Positions 38,801 to 42,021 of a stretch of DNA of 64,000 nucleotides are shown here, in pieces; position 1 is the stretch's first letter; every line of letters begins with the position of its first letter. Under the pieces are notes generated by a model that was not told the DNA's origin, searched no databases, and worked only from the letters and a program-made list of their open reading frames with translations. The translations under genes were made by a program, and so were the position numbers. The stretch lies in NCBI RefSeq assembly GCF_022581195.2, contig NC_061473.1, positions 10,788,001 to 10,852,000 on the forward strand, written 5' to 3'. This DNA comes from Helicoverpa zea. Its lineage: Eukaryota; Arthropoda; Insecta; Lepidoptera; Noctuidae.

Positions 38801-40763
38801 TCCTCTAGAGCGGCAAAGTGATTTGAATTTAGAACATCGTGTGCAATACTCCATTTGTGACAATCTTGAAAATATTTTTCAAACAGATACATATTAAACA
38901 AATAAAATACTGTTTAAAATAATTAATTAATTAATTAAGTAATTTCATTTTTAAACTGAGTTTTGAAATAAATGAACTTTAATAGGTACCTACTTCTTTT
39001 TAATTGATACTCATATGTGCGCGCCATTTTTTTTTTTTGAGTTTAGAAATTTCCTCGATGAGGTGGGATGAAAAGTTACGTGTTGCACTCGAGTGCAAAG
39101 ATTTTTCACCTTGTGCTCTTTTGAACAACTTTGCACTCTTGTATAACAAATTACTATGTTTATGTCCTTTGACATGATCTGAGAACTCTCCTTCCAAACA
39201 TAGTTTGTGTCACCAATGCGCAGACGGCCCATAGGTCTCCGTGAAGCACACAGTCGAGGTGAGCCTGGGAACAGCACCGCCGTGTGTCCTCGTGGTCAAT
39301 CGTGTTGTATCTTCGTTGTTATTTGTTTGTCAGAGACATACTTATAGAAATACAATATACGTGTCCATTATTTTAGGGCATTTAGGGTTATCTAAAAGAC
39401 GGACTAATTAATTTCTATCATTCGCCATGCCTGCCAATAGGCTGCGACCTCTCGCGGCCGTGGTTCAAGCCTTCGTCCGAAGCGAGAGGAAATGGAATGC
39501 CGTCGGTTACTTCTGCGCATCAGTCATGCTAAGAGAAGGAGGCGGCGGAGCGATACAGAATTCGTTCATCTCATCCAAGCCAGTGGACGTGAAAGACACC
39601 ACGGGCACCGGGTAACGAGGGACGCCTCCCGGTAGTCCCGGTTACCGTAGGCGTGGGTCTATTCGGTGGCTCATCGTTCTACCCCGCTCTTAAGAGACGG
39701 CAGCGCAAATTCTGTAACCGAAATTATCTACCTACATTCTTCTATCCTACGATCCAACACACTCCACAATAATATAACAATCTTAGAGCAAATAAAGTTA
39801 GAGCTTAGAGAGGTGCGCTTGAGGTAGGCGCAGGCGCTTATATGCTAGCCTGCCACCGCTGTCTAGTCCCGATCTTTCGTCAGCAATCGAACCGAACATC
39901 GGTCGTTGTCGCCTAATAGTCGGTAAACTGACACTCGACCAAACTTTGGCTGTACTTAACGCAACTTAATTTCGGCATAGCGGGTTTAAAGACCATGTTG
40001 GCTAAGGGGTCTGGACATCGGCGGCGTAACACATACACCTCCGTATTTGGGACGCGGAGCCCTTTACGCTATCCTCCTCAACTGCTGCTAGGATAGAATA
40101 CAACAACTTGTGGTTGTCACATTTTCACGACACAGGCAATCTGGTCGAACTTTATAAAGCTGACACAGTTCTGTCTTCAGTAAATCTGCAGCCCATAAAT
40201 TAAATCTTAAGTGTTGCATTGGTTCAACTACTTGTAAGCACGACGATTGCCAAAATGAATAACTAATGCACGTTTCAGCTGAGTCCGGGATAAAAACCGC
40301 CAGCATCGATAAGCCCGCTATATCCCAAATTATTTCACTGAATAGGATTTATTCTTTCAAGACTAACGAAAACTATTCATAAAAGTGAAGCCAGTAGGCA
40401 CTGTAGCGCGTAGCGCGCTCGGTACCGGGATATTCGGGATATTTTAATTAAAAATCATAAAAACATTTAACTTTGTTTATTTTTGTCGATTGGAAAACGA
40501 AGTGACAATTTCAGTGTAAAAACCTAATCCTATTATTTGCATAGGACACATTTAAATAGTTGTCCAGCTAGGAACAAAATATAATAAATAAAACCTATGG
40601 ACTAAGAAGTTTTTAATTGGTCTACAGTACGTAATGGGGGCGAGGGCCAGTTTTAGACTTGCAGTTGATGGCCGTGGCAGCACGTACCTGCGCTCGAGGC
40701 GGAGGTCGCCGAGCCGAGCAGCGCCAGCAGCAGCGCCGCCGGCCAGCCGGTCCCGGCCGCCAT
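1..40763 (-). CDS. LRP1: LDL receptor-related protein 1-like, 5' part of gene, 17 exons in window
   Basis: Giant endocytic receptor of the plasma membrane. Coding exons (minus strand, 5' to 3'): 40763-40688, 29857-29699, 29622-29500, 29428-29165, 28949-28821, 28753-28107, 27329-26851, 26773-26676, 26597-26453, 10518-9931, 8166-8072, 8004-7369, 7046-5850, 5773-5264, 5201-5104, 1265-950 and 43-1 (continues left of the window). Every exon joins the next in phase at GT/AG sites, about 1,867 codons in all. Domain order is signal peptide, LDLR-A repeats, two EGF, YWTD propeller 1, EGF, propeller 2, EGF, a six-repeat LDLR-A cluster, two EGF, propeller 3, EGF, propeller 4, EGF, start of propeller 5. 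This order fits LRP1 better than LRP2 or the vitellogenin receptor, because only 3 LDLR-A repeats precede the first EGF pair. The transmembrane part and NPxY tail lie outside the window. Exons are extremely GC-rich, introns AT-rich. Confidence 0.9.
44..949 (-). other. LRP1 intron with SINE fragment
   Basis: AT-rich intron between the last two exons in the window. Positions 598-690 hold the 5' part of a tRNA-type SINE family (cttttcccaaactatgttgg...), also present at 32.15, 33.26 and 51.35 kb. Otherwise I see nothing coding; the 66-aa frame at 311-511 is low complexity and unsupported. Confidence 0.6.
950..1265 (-). CDS. LRP1: LRP1 exon 16: end of propeller 4 and EGF
   Basis: The exon is read from a CAG|CTGGAG acceptor (phase 0, matching the exon ending at 5104). 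It encodes LEVYGATLLWADA, a YWTD-like blade, then an EGF (CARRARPCAHLCLPVGELASECRCAAGY). It ends ATC G|GTGACC. The following exon, 43-1, supplies AVDEVLVYSLSWELR, the opening of propeller 5, and runs off the window. The acceptor lacks a clear pyrimidine tract, so its exact base is a little less certain than the others. Confidence 0.8.
1480..1855 (+). repeat. Dispersed repeat, copy 1, with conserved short frame
   Basis: This segment (1480-1855) recurs inverted at 2245-2640, roughly 85% identical by eye. Both copies keep one open frame beginning MLxPHTNANTKHTQ and continuing about 60 residues to an RIxCPP-like end. The differences are mostly amino-acid changing, so the frame may be passive. It lies in the LRP1 intron between 1266 and 5103. 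Confidence 0.6.
2198..4860. repeat. Interspersed repeat cluster ('ttaaccgacttcccaaaaaggag' family)
   Basis: Two copies of a lepidopteran-type repeat. One starts near 2198 and continues after the nested inverted repeat at about 2640-3180; the second is 4407-4870. Shared blocks include 'catgtacatcgattactccga' followed by 'gaccgatttacgtgattc', and 'ggaaaccctgagaaatcgagg'. At 2860-3100 a unit of about 130 bp (acagtgaaggtttggagctg...) is duplicated in tandem. Poly-T at 4456-4478 may mark a retroposed tail. Confidence 0.6.
2245..2640 (-). repeat. Dispersed repeat, copy 2 (inverted)
   Basis: Inverted copy of 1480-1855. Both copies end in a 'caagctgttgatttg' block. Together they form a large imperfect inverted repeat with a spacer of about 390 bp. 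Confidence 0.6.
4861..5080. repeat. Foldback inverted repeat, about 95-bp arms
   Basis: Left arm 4861-4955 and right arm about 4985-5080 are reverse complements with few mismatches around a loop of about 30 bp. The arms contain 'ggtgcatcggcctagaagt' and 'cacttccaaaaacactaaa'-like blocks. It ends only 24 bp from the donor side of LRP1 exon 15 (5104), so its transcript could fold next to that splice site. Confidence 0.75.
5104..7046 (-). CDS. LRP1: LRP1 exons 13-15: EGF pair, propellers 3 and 4
   Basis: Exon 7046-5850 (1,197 bp) encodes two EGF modules (CSHACHAAPGGPVCAC; CAHVCVPTRAGHKCAC), then propeller 3 with well-kept blades LYWTDVVDDNIYRG, NLYWVESSLHQIEVARLDG, LFWSDWEQ, LYWVDARSDSIHTS and VYWTDWRSNSVVRAS, then an EGF (CSHLCL). 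Exon 5773-5264 carries propeller 4 blades (LYWADTESSELRAAPLAG, LYYTSRGALLAARLAG). Exon 5201-5104 carries LYWVNSGSSTIQYIDVATG. Long open frames in other phases here are by-products of about 75% GC. Confidence 0.9.
7369..8166 (-). CDS. LRP1: LRP1 exons 11-12: LDLR class A ligand-binding cluster
   Basis: Exon 8166-8072 finishes the repeat begun in exon 10 (YVCDGDRDCADGSDED). Exon 8004-7369 encodes five more repeats: CAADQFMRC, CRPQQFQC, CSAAMFPC, CEDHEFQC and CAAPALRC, each followed by a CDG and a D-x-x-D-E motif. That makes six in the cluster; vertebrate LRP1 has eight at this position. In the family these repeats bind ligands such as lipoproteins and proteases. The exon ends phase 1 at a TGCG|GTATTT donor. 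Confidence 0.88.
8252..8776. repeat. Repeat with TTTTCATCCCACC inverted ends
   Basis: Begins TTTTCATCCCACCATCTC and ends with its complement (GAGATGGTGGGATGAAAA). It contains 'cgagcgtagcgagtg' and 'gatagcgagggaatc'. Related copies lie at 38178-38735 and 38736-39165. No coding content; probably a non-autonomous DNA element. Confidence 0.6.
9256..9785 (+). repeat. Dispersed repeat shared with the Polinton interior
   Basis: Blocks such as 'tagcggcggccatcttgg', 'aactagtccgccatcttg' and 'tcaatcggttgagggcaag' recur inverted at 11770-12200 inside the Polinton, followed by a short (acat)n run. No protein is supported. It sits in the LRP1 intron between 8167 and 9930. Confidence 0.65.
9791..9860. repeat. 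Perfect 31-bp hairpin
   Basis: Arms 9791-9821 and 9830-9860 are exact reverse complements around the 8-base loop gagagcat. The arm is 'act', a T-run, then tataagacaaatacgtgtgg and a final t. It lies 70 bp below LRP1 exon 10 on the intron side, so in the pre-mRNA it follows the weak GTCGCC donor. Confidence 0.85.
9931..10518 (-). CDS. LRP1: LRP1 exon 10: rest of propeller 2, EGF, start of LDLR-A cluster
   Basis: The exon opens with TMYWSVWAGRG, which completes the HPANG/TMYWS blade of the exon at 26453, so the Polinton-bearing intron splits one propeller blade. It carries LYWCDTYLNKIE, an EGF with CSRDNGGCAELCL, and the first half of an LDLR-A repeat (CPPGTHACLNG). The donor at 9930 reads GG|GTCGCC, a poor 5' splice site, but it is the only one giving the right phase and completing the LDLR-A repeat with the exon at 8166. 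Confidence 0.85.
10596..10601. repeat. Polinton target-site duplication, left
   Basis: GCCAAA directly before the element's AGTAGG end; the same hexamer follows the right end at 25531-25536. Confidence 0.9.
10602..11249. repeat. Left terminal inverted repeat, 648 bp
   Basis: Reverse complement of 24972-25530 with few substitutions. It contains a tip hairpin (10607-10659), four tandem 89-bp units (repeat anchors at 10677, 10766, 10855 and 10944), and a unique inner part. It is exactly 89 bp longer than the right copy. A 68-codon frame (11046-11252) appears in both TIRs simply because they are copies. Confidence 0.92.
10607..10659. repeat. Polinton tip hairpin, left
   Basis: Two 24-base arms (10607-10630 and 10636-10659) pair with one mismatch around the loop aatga, five bases in from the element end. 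The right end has the same structure at 25473-25525. It could be a replication or packaging signal; that is inference. Confidence 0.85.
11340..11747 (-). CDS. Polinton protein of unknown function, 135 aa
   Basis: ATG at 11747. Not named with confidence. The C-terminal half is rich in conserved-looking cysteines and histidines (CPSLETLY, CCLHHNNICALRNVFCLNKWC) after a basic YTKGSEKVVWLKD block, which suggests a metal-binding or nuclease-related fold. I have an impression of similar C-termini in other insect mobile elements, but cannot prove it here. It is the last gene before the left TIR and could be the C-terminal remnant of a longer protein. Confidence 0.5.
   Translation of the reverse strand: MCKGRIQVLLIKPPQPFYTLSKKERSRIAWIEKNKGINWNEGFVPYFNYKANFGNFFKNKSVYTKGSEKVVWLKDILEIDNVHNLESKKCPSLETLYNTYSTSPDIVCCLHHNNICALRNVFCLNKWCVENKVFI
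11770..12470 (-). repeat. Dispersed repeat inserted in the Polinton, with internal foldback
   Basis: Starts with a (tatg)n run at about 11786-11816. It carries the inverse of the 9256-9785 repeat (ccaagatggccgccgctac and ctaaatatacaagatggcgg blocks). Its distal end is a foldback: about 12190-12305 pairs with about 12345-12465 (ttttatttaaatgcgctaaa and its complement). It fills the gap between the capsid-like gene and the 135-aa gene and is not part of the ancestral element. Confidence 0.65.
12510..13715 (-). CDS. Polinton double-jelly-roll major capsid-like protein, 401 aa
   Basis: ATG at 13715 (a second in-frame ATG is at codon 5). Assignment rests on resemblance to the insect Polinton family with a double-jelly-roll-like fold: an N-terminal PYTTSFKENDEIRIPIHQQD strand region, then FINNPMSYLFQDIRYELNG, and a C-terminal half with YEMFTNFRQSYYNLGVDPLL, APVFVIDCSRQNDSLK and YCLIINDRLYEYRPLSN. 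It is shorter than some Polinton capsid proteins (about 500 aa or more), so a minor-capsid role is the alternative. No frame break. It follows the protease gene after a gap of about 340 bp. Confidence 0.72.
   Translation of the reverse strand: MLQIMDLPQHDNSIESYEIHSYNPYTTSFKENDEIRIPIHQQDLYLLPSGSSIYIEGYASVSSKDPAGKIVKKDVVFINNPMSYLFQDIRYELNGVEIDRIKNAGITTTLKSYVSMNEGESKAAAVWGWNLNGTKLENGYFSAIVPLNRILGFAEDYDKIIINCKHELILQRSSSALCCVLTEKNDNVEIDIQKIQWRVPHIKVSDRNKLLLLKSLERDRSIQIAFRNWDLYEYPLLPRTTKHSWSVKTTSQLEKPRFVIFGLQTNRKANKNRSSALFDHCNVSNIKLFLNSQYYPYDSLNLKFHEGKYSILYEMFTNFRQSYYNLGVDPLLSLNQFKEIAPVFVIDCSRQNDSLKTGPVDVRIEVECSEDIPDNTSAYCLIINDRLYEYRPLSNIVRKLS
13716..14059. other. Polinton spacer
   Basis: AT-rich gap of 344 bp between the protease and capsid-like genes, presumably holding the capsid gene's promoter. 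The plus-strand 68-codon frame at 13752-13958 has no recognisable features and I do not call it. Confidence 0.5.
14060..14350 (-). CDS. Adenain-like cysteine protease (Polinton PRO)
   Basis: Virion maturation protease of the adenovirus type. Catalytic pattern visible: His in NTGTHWVAYG, Asp in EYFDSYG, Gln in the following segment, Cys in YNCGHLC. The first ATG in frame is 14350 (MRDKLPDK), but family members usually have about 20-25 more residues before this point. That missing part is present and open upstream (ALTNIDI...FFRGVF, from about 14412) without an ATG. The frame stays open back to the A-run at 14438-14445, at the stop codon of the preceding gene. Hence the protein may be made by -1 frameshifting, from a spliced start, or as a short form. 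Confidence 0.82.
   Translation of the reverse strand: MRDKLPDKVSSIECGVINLDSSKNTGTHWVAYGKINDYIEYFDSYGNLKPPKEFMKYIGKKNIQYNYENIQRDHLYNCGHLCLKFLKSFWKSNKIS
14434..14919 (-). CDS. Basic protein with hydrophobic glycine/alanine segment, 161 aa (PX/pVI-like?)
   Basis: The ATG at 14919 gives MKIRRSDIANK. The first 60 residues are Lys/Arg-rich, typical of DNA binding (KKTLKKVVSHTKKHIKKIK). A hydrophobic stretch follows (FLPLVPIFAGLSAAGSLAGG) and then a conserved-looking tail (ERHNKEMETLLIGRGLHLKP, KDGLGIYV). This layout recalls Polinton/adintovirus virion proteins compared with adenovirus core or membrane-active proteins, but I cannot assign it exactly. It directly precedes the protease; its stop lies in the A-run discussed as a frameshift site. 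Confidence 0.65.
   Translation of the reverse strand: MKIRRSDIANKSKQTTSNKLTSQTRSGAGFKKTLKKVVSHTKKHIKKIKPSCKKALMELAYTAAKDFASDFPIKLPRIIPVPKTGGFLPLVPIFAGLSAAGSLAGGAAGIVKAINAYKIAKKQLAESERHNKEMETLLIGRGLHLKPYKDGLGIYVTKKKN
14437..14443 (-). promoter_or_regulatory. Candidate -1 frameshift slippery heptamer A AAA AAC
   Basis: The upstream gene reads AAA AAA AAC TAA, with the stop at 14436-14434. The run of eight A plus C gives A AAA AAC in the zero frame. Slipping back one base enters the open protease frame with no stop up to its conserved core. The same heptamer is the established gag-pro shift site of some retroviruses. A clear downstream pseudoknot was not found by eye; weak pairing (gctttaa with ttaagc) exists about 25-55 nt downstream. 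Confidence 0.5.
15086..16015 (-). CDS. int: Polinton integrase with C-terminal chromodomain, 309 aa
   Basis: Retroviral-type rve integrase catalysing element insertion. Catalytic D,D,E: Asp in DDLWQADLMDM, Asp in LQTDLGKEF, Glu in KASIVERLIRTLKNK, 35 residues after the second Asp. The chromodomain is at the end (VEKVLKRKGNQVYVKWLGLP, ENSWIDKTN), a hallmark of Polinton integrases, thought to direct insertion by chromatin. The N-terminal zinc finger (HHCC) is not evident. ATG at 16015 overlaps the end of the upstream frame by 26 bp. No disruption. Confidence 0.92.
   Translation of the reverse strand: MSKVDVINEIHKCARINFPRRQVILKDIDDLWQADLMDMQAISKVNSGYKYILVIIDTFSKYAWAIPLKRKNKQQVSEEFKALLAKGRVPKNLQTDLGKEFYNDKFKNIVRKYKINHYSTYSTKKASIVERLIRTLKNKLYKEFSLNGNYNWYNGTLDKKVNEYNNATHRTIGQSPASVNHINKRNILRRYIHLAECRKKTTGRKFNIGDFVRISKYKGCFDKGYYPNWSTEIFKIKKIQETNPRTYLLEDARCRPILGAFYPQELQKTNHPDVYLVEKVLKRKGNQVYVKWLGLPPSENSWIDKTNVL
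15990..16286 (-). CDS. Small coiled-coil protein, 98 aa, unknown function
   Basis: ATG at 16286. Contains a likely coiled coil (KIEELKKLILNLDYRIRNVE) and is charged throughout. It sits between the 320-aa gene and the integrase and overlaps the integrase start. Not recognised. The alternative is that it encodes an N-terminal extension used by a frameshift into integrase, but the frames differ and I see no slippery site. Confidence 0.5.
   Translation of the reverse strand: MNEHVHVNYIHTEQTSVRADSSVNIERIENTIEESSRNKIITEEQFILKVDGAFKKIEELKKLILNLDYRIRNVEKSIELKEIAGKLNKHYEQSRRHK
16327..17289 (-). CDS. Conserved Polinton-associated protein, 320 aa, unknown function
   Basis: ATG at 17289 (MIENQTMDI). 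The most family-like part is the C-terminus: YVYWDDPNELIERLKLLI then AGHTNHDNEILSIVEELKEA, a block I recall from many arthropod uncharacterised proteins linked to Polintons (a DUF8207-like domain; name from memory). The middle holds FGIRSENKNLMMGNSKV and YELTPGLKELLLRNKPNL. No transmembrane segment or catalytic motif seen. It lies between ATPase and integrase, so a virion or integration role is possible, but this is only context. Confidence 0.7.
   Translation of the reverse strand: MIENQTMDINIKEQLIKSADTIKNKIKILQDEEDNANLKFKKAFKPITDPLETLVKVNDKDIKIFDISKDENNTFGKLSSSLDYESFKEFIKTDHSAHSEYKDTLSRNHVKKSTDSLISLNKEDMMEIYENNINVPFGIRSENKNLMMGNSKVTLSLSNNVNDSQKTNIVTINNKHYELTPGLKELLLRNKPNLSLVTEVDKIVYKDMLHNTHAHKRDFHSNGQIKGDKSLKYRQIIKPLFSQQNDVQVEEQVMQPKSGGNLPTLKKYKSNTDYVYWDDPNELIERLKLLISSKHAGHTNHDNEILSIVEELKEAGIIKE
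17362..18045 (-). CDS. atp: FtsK/HerA (A32)-type DNA-packaging ATPase, 227 aa
   Basis: Viral genome-packaging ATPase. Walker A is CGPSNCGKTN near residue 40; Walker B is SLMIFDDV near residue 112; a downstream FYLSQTYSKIP block resembles the Q-containing sensor motif. ATG at 18045 gives the common Polinton length. A TATA-like TATAAATAG lies 33-41 bp upstream (18086-18078). Intact. Confidence 0.92.
   Translation of the reverse strand: MKFIKQPQTLEISNIKLENQSHKIKHSALLPNTIRCIICGPSNCGKTNVMLNLILHENGLKFKHIYLYSKTAFQPKYCFLKQVMKNVPSAKFSVFNDNKEIIHPNNALANSLMIFDDVACEKQVNIRNYFAMGRHKHIDCFYLSQTYSKIPKQLIRDNVNLIIIFRQDEKNLKHIYNEHVNTDMEWLKFKKLCSMIWQDRFDFLLINKDCALNKGRYRQGFDTFICL
18078..18086 (-). promoter_or_regulatory. 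TATA-like box upstream of the ATPase gene
   Basis: TATAAATAG on the minus strand, with the ATPase ATG beginning 33 bp downstream. The spacing would leave almost no leader, so the true start site is uncertain. Confidence 0.4.
18246..21898 (-). CDS. polB: Protein-primed family B DNA polymerase (Polinton POLB), about 1,216 aa in this exon
   Basis: Replicates the element. Exonuclease motifs: ADFESLL (Exo I), HNLSNYDSHLF (Exo II), YLKCDVLLLCDIF (Exo III). Polymerase motifs: LDCNNLYGYAM (A), KLLNNSIFGKT (B), CYTDTDSLLYL (C). The N-terminal region has C2H2-like ICKKCQIELPKTELKYHLR and CESCLQFYSCETKYRSHIC, then an HNH-like block (CHICDRLLLDDKVRDHDHV). Near the start is a 15-residue unit repeated three times (xIDINEPNNELIEK type). 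The open frame has no ATG for about the first 130 codons and starts at a strong acceptor (ttgttttattttacag, exon from 21898), so at least one upstream exon is missing from this call. Confidence 0.93.
21740..21862. repeat. 45-bp coding tandem repeat in POLB (3 copies)
   Basis: The unit 'attaattcatt.ttagg.tcatggatatcaat.tctttttct' is repeated three times in frame, giving three 15-aa acidic repeats in the polymerase N-terminus. Copies differ by a few substitutions. Confidence 0.85.
22147..22756 (-). CDS. Polinton serine/charge-rich protein, spliced, about 203 aa (gene A of divergent pair)
   Basis: The main exon opens with a splice acceptor (gtatttttgttcag, exon from 22756) and has no usable ATG of its own. 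An upstream exon ends at 23069 before a GTAAGT donor. Its last two bases, A and T (23070-23069), plus the G at 22756 would form the start codon, so the 312-bp intron splits the ATG. The protein has an acidic N-terminus, a Ser-rich and Lys-rich middle (SKSSHPDSKKKKLK, nuclear-signal-like), DLFGSDSDDD, then LYSYFTRRVANGL and YYIELKIYDV. The LYSY...IYD block recurs in the divergent gene at 23910. Function unknown; a regulator or DNA-binding protein is a guess. Confidence 0.75.
23069..23143 (-). other. 5' leader exon of gene A
   Basis: Likely transcript start at about 23143 (TCACTC initiator-like), 32 bp below the TATA box. The exon ends ...AAGAAT at the donor GTAAGT (23068-23063). It contains no complete ATG; the start codon is completed by the next exon. 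Confidence 0.6.
23168..23175 (-). promoter_or_regulatory. TATA box of gene A
   Basis: TATATAAA on the minus strand. An initiator-like AAATCACTC lies about 30 bp downstream, the usual spacing. Confidence 0.65.
23238..23442 (+). repeat. Retroposon fragment in the divergent promoter region
   Basis: Matches a common lepidopteran-type repeat (acccgcgtcccgatgga...aaatatagcctatg...ctctttataatattag). Related copies: 43784-43976 and, inverted, 29957-30152. It lies between the two divergent TATA promoters, so it was added after the element formed. Confidence 0.7.
23851..23857 (+). promoter_or_regulatory. TATA box of gene B
   Basis: TATAAAA, with the initiator-like AAATCACATTC about 30 bp downstream (start near 23882) and the ATG at 23910. 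The initiator resembles that of gene A (AAATCACTC). Confidence 0.7.
23910..24524 (+). CDS. Polinton gene B, spliced, about 153 aa, only plus-strand gene of the element
   Basis: Exon 1 is ATG TCG (23910-23915) followed by GTAAGT; the acceptor is tattgtttcag with exon 2 from 24072 to 24524 (156-bp intron). Exon 2 alone has no early ATG, which supports splicing. The protein is Ser/Pro/Arg-rich at the front with two copies of an ERPFx(Y/F)(D/E)E motif (RERPFRYDEIRSS, RERPFQFEERPSS). Then come TLYSYIKKPAKGL and IRIQIYDAED, similar to LYSYF...GL and IELKIYD in gene A. The tail has CECRANVCAQH and ends in a basic helix. Function unknown; an early regulatory protein is possible given the promoter. 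Confidence 0.78.
24525..24971. other. Polinton right-end spacer
   Basis: AT-rich; 'aataaa' follows gene B at about 24534 and could be its polyadenylation signal. No gene seen before the right TIR. Confidence 0.5.
24972..25530. repeat. Right terminal inverted repeat, 559 bp
   Basis: Partner of 10602-11249. It holds three 89-bp units (anchors at 25274, 25363 and 25452) and the mirrored tip hairpin at 25473-25525. Identity breaks at the inner gcaaa block, 24972-24976. Confidence 0.92.
25531..25536. repeat. Polinton target-site duplication, right
   Basis: GCCAAA directly after the element's CCTACT end; identical to 10596-10601. Perfect identity fits a fairly young insertion. Confidence 0.9.
25537..26452 (-). 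other. Rest of the Polinton-bearing LRP1 intron
   Basis: Non-coding. Contains a short SINE fragment near 26336-26375 (gactggaagctgaccctaac). No gene supported. Confidence 0.5.
26453..27329 (-). CDS. LRP1: LRP1 exons 7-9: EGF and start of YWTD propeller 2
   Basis: Exon 27329-26851 completes propeller 1, then gives an EGF with the CAQDNGGCQHLCL signature, then begins propeller 2 (YLYYCDVHR). Exon 26773-26676 carries the blade with LDGSGREVFAG and GLAVDWM. Exon 26597-26453 starts RNLYWTDEALG and ends HPANG at a GG|GTAACT donor, phase 2. The next coding exon is at 10518, 15.9 kb away, because the Polinton sits in this intron. Confidence 0.87.
27330..28106 (-). other. LRP1 intron
   Basis: Non-coding intron of about 780 bp between exons 6 and 7. 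Nothing recognisable. Confidence 0.6.
28107..29857 (-). CDS. LRP1: LRP1 exons 2-6: LDLR-A repeats, EGF pair, YWTD propeller 1
   Basis: Exons 29857-29699 and 29622-29500 each encode one LDLR class A repeat ending in the calcium-binding D-x-S-D-E motif (ADASDELNC; HDASDEDPYMC). Exon 29428-29165 holds a third, oddly spaced six-cysteine repeat ending PDASDEWDIC, then a first EGF. Exon 28949-28821 is a calcium-binding-type EGF starting DTDEC. Exon 28753-28107 encodes most of a beta-propeller with FWTVWG and YWVDAY blades. Most junctions are phase 1, as is usual for shuffled LDLR/EGF modules. Several YWTD motifs are diverged (LMFWTVW, WYVVDG), which suggests the first propeller evolves quickly. Confidence 0.85.
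29858..34163 (-). other. LRP1 intron 1, 3' half: repeats only
   Basis: Holds an inverted retroposon fragment (29957-30152), a 'gtgagaggaggcttgtgcccag' retroelement tail (about 31285-31345, also at 45965-46022), a retroposon fragment at 31988-32120, SINE copies at 32145-32350 and 33262-33338, and a second SINE type at 32465-32665. A GC-rich patch at 30770-30830 has no gene features. No coding region is supported. Confidence 0.55.
32145..32350 (+). repeat. tRNA-type SINE, truncated copy
   Basis: Runs from 'ccgagccttttcccaac' to 'ttcaatgaca', matching the 5' half of the full copy at 51349-51724. Confidence 0.65.
34438..34658 (-). pseudogene. Tc1 transposase, C-terminal part
   Basis: Continues exactly from the other piece: LNPIEHVWDELKRRVRARSP (third acidic residue of the DDE/D triad), then LQALQSAIEEEW. 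A small local rearrangement with stop follows, at a gaagaagagtgg / ccactcttcttc palindrome, and then the normal end EFIIKLIRSMKNRLRAVIRA followed by RGGNTPY. Confidence 0.82.
34758..35151. mobile_element. MITE-like element inside the hAT element
   Basis: About 394 bp with 20-bp inverted ends CTGGGGCCCGATTCTCCTAA. The interior is rich in 'aatcgaat/atcgcaat' blocks. Target duplication not clear. Confidence 0.75.
36110..36310. repeat. Triplicated GCGAGCGTAGCGAGCGC motif
   Basis: Three near-identical copies of the 17-base palindrome-like motif (first copy ends ...GCA) followed by 'aaaattttttgag', spaced about 80 and 105 bp apart within the hAT element. Confidence 0.7.
36628..37456 (-). pseudogene. 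Tc1 transposase, N-terminal and catalytic part
   Basis: The N-terminal frame gives QSQVARQLNLSRYSVRRVYQ (helix-turn-helix). A one-base shift near 37315 moves to the frame with RRPGSGRHRTT, the second HTH (ISRWTVRRRLSEAGL), MFSDECRMTL (first catalytic Asp), SCMFWGGIM and LLMHDNARPHVA (second Asp). It stops making sense after SPDLN, where the hAT element is inserted. Confidence 0.85.
38178..39165. repeat. Two tandem-oriented copies of the TTTTCATCCCACC repeat
   Basis: Copies start near 38178 and 38736 and share 'gatatctgagcgcaaaagcc', 'cctctagagcggcaaag' and 'ttgcactcgagtgcaaag' with 8252-8776. These are repeats within LRP1 intron 1; no gene. Confidence 0.65.
39166..40687 (-). other. LRP1 intron 1, 5' end
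   Basis: Repeat-like sequence, partly GC-rich. A 62-codon plus-strand frame at 39427-39615 (RPLAAVVQAFVRSERKWNAV) looks like decayed mobile-element coding sequence but cannot be assigned. Nothing else recognised. Confidence 0.4.
40688..40763 (-). CDS. LRP1: LRP1 exon 1: signal peptide
   Basis: The ATG at 40763-40761 starts a 25-codon exon ending at a CAG|GTACG donor (phase 1). The product is a short N-terminus followed by the hydrophobic core AALLLALLG and a small-residue cleavage region (ATSASSA), a typical secretory signal peptide. It joins in frame to the exon at 29857, across a 10.8-kb first intron. I chose this ATG because it is the only one that gives a signal peptide in the phase required by exon 2. 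Confidence 0.85.
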
Positions 40764-42021
40764 CCTTTGTGTTCACGCGCGCATATGCAGTACCGATAAC
40801 ACGACCATACCTTATAAACCTACCGCCTACACGCTAATTATTACCACTGGATTATGGGAAATCTTGAGATCTAGGTATCTGTTTACTCTCGACGCTAAAT
40901 GCATTTACATATCAATGCATTATAGAAATTACATAAACTTTTCACTTTTTCGTCTGAAGACCTTGATTTAAATCATAACTTTTGTCCTATGAAACCGGTC
41001 TAATCCACGGTGAAGTTTAGTGATTATGTATTTTTTTATTAGAAACAATAATATTCGATAACACTTAGCAGCGCCGCGATGCCGCAGGCAATTCCATTCA
41101 CCGCACGCACAGACTACTATAGATAATAATAACAAACAAACACAAAACCGTCAACCAATGGTCAACCCAGAGAGTATATAATCTATTCTATTCTATTTTT
41201 GTATATGGCAATCCGTGTCGATGTCAATTTCGACGATTCTGCCAATGACAAGTGGGATGAGAAGCAAGAAGTGCTTTTAATTAAAATAAAATTTAAAAAA
41301 ATATATATATATATATTGGAGTATATAATCACTACGGGTTAACCATTGGGGTTAACCAACGCAACAACAGATAAAAAATAGTCTATGATCCAGTGTTGCC
41401 AGTTCATCAGTTATCCATCATTGCGTGATTATCGACTCGCCGCCGCCCGCCGGCTTTACCAGTTTTGTCATCATTAAGTGACAAAAGCTTTGAAAAGTTT
41501 GAATAAGACTGAGTAATCGCGCTTCGCCTTTAGTTGCACATTCGCTTAGCCTAGTAACAGAACTATCGAAACGACTCACTCGCTTCTTGTTGTCCTATCA
41601 TTTGTTTCTCGCTCATCATTGGTGGTCGCACTACTGCCGCTGATTACTATACTAGTTATTTCGTTATTACTGGCTGCCTAGAGTTTTCATATGTCCTGGC
41701 GAGTAAAATAAAGACACATGTACATCGTATGACAATGACATTTTGTTAGTGTCATGTTATTGTCATGTCGATCTGCTGTCGATGAAATATCGTATTGAAT
41801 AAATAGAGAGTATTTCAGGATTAAAAGGTACTCAGCTTACTGTAATGAAAACAACTTCAATAATAATAGTTTCTCATATTAATTTTGAGCAAATAATTCT
41901 TTTGCGAAATGCCTAAAATCTTCATAATTATTAAATTGTTAAGGTTATGCCACAACAAGCTAGCTAGACAATTATGTAATGCTATCTAAGTTAAATTTAA
42001 TTTGTTGTTATGTTGTTAAAG
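40764..42021. other. Divergent intergenic region LRP1 / NDUFB3
   Basis: 1.26 kb between the two start codons, transcribed outward on both sides, so it should hold both promoters. An (at)n run is at about 41301-41318. I see no clear TATA boxes. Confidence 0.5.

Noticed and set aside
39427..39615. 62-codon frame considered as an alternative LRP1 exon
   Set aside because: Wrong strand and no LDLR, EGF or YWTD features; looks like mobile-element debris.
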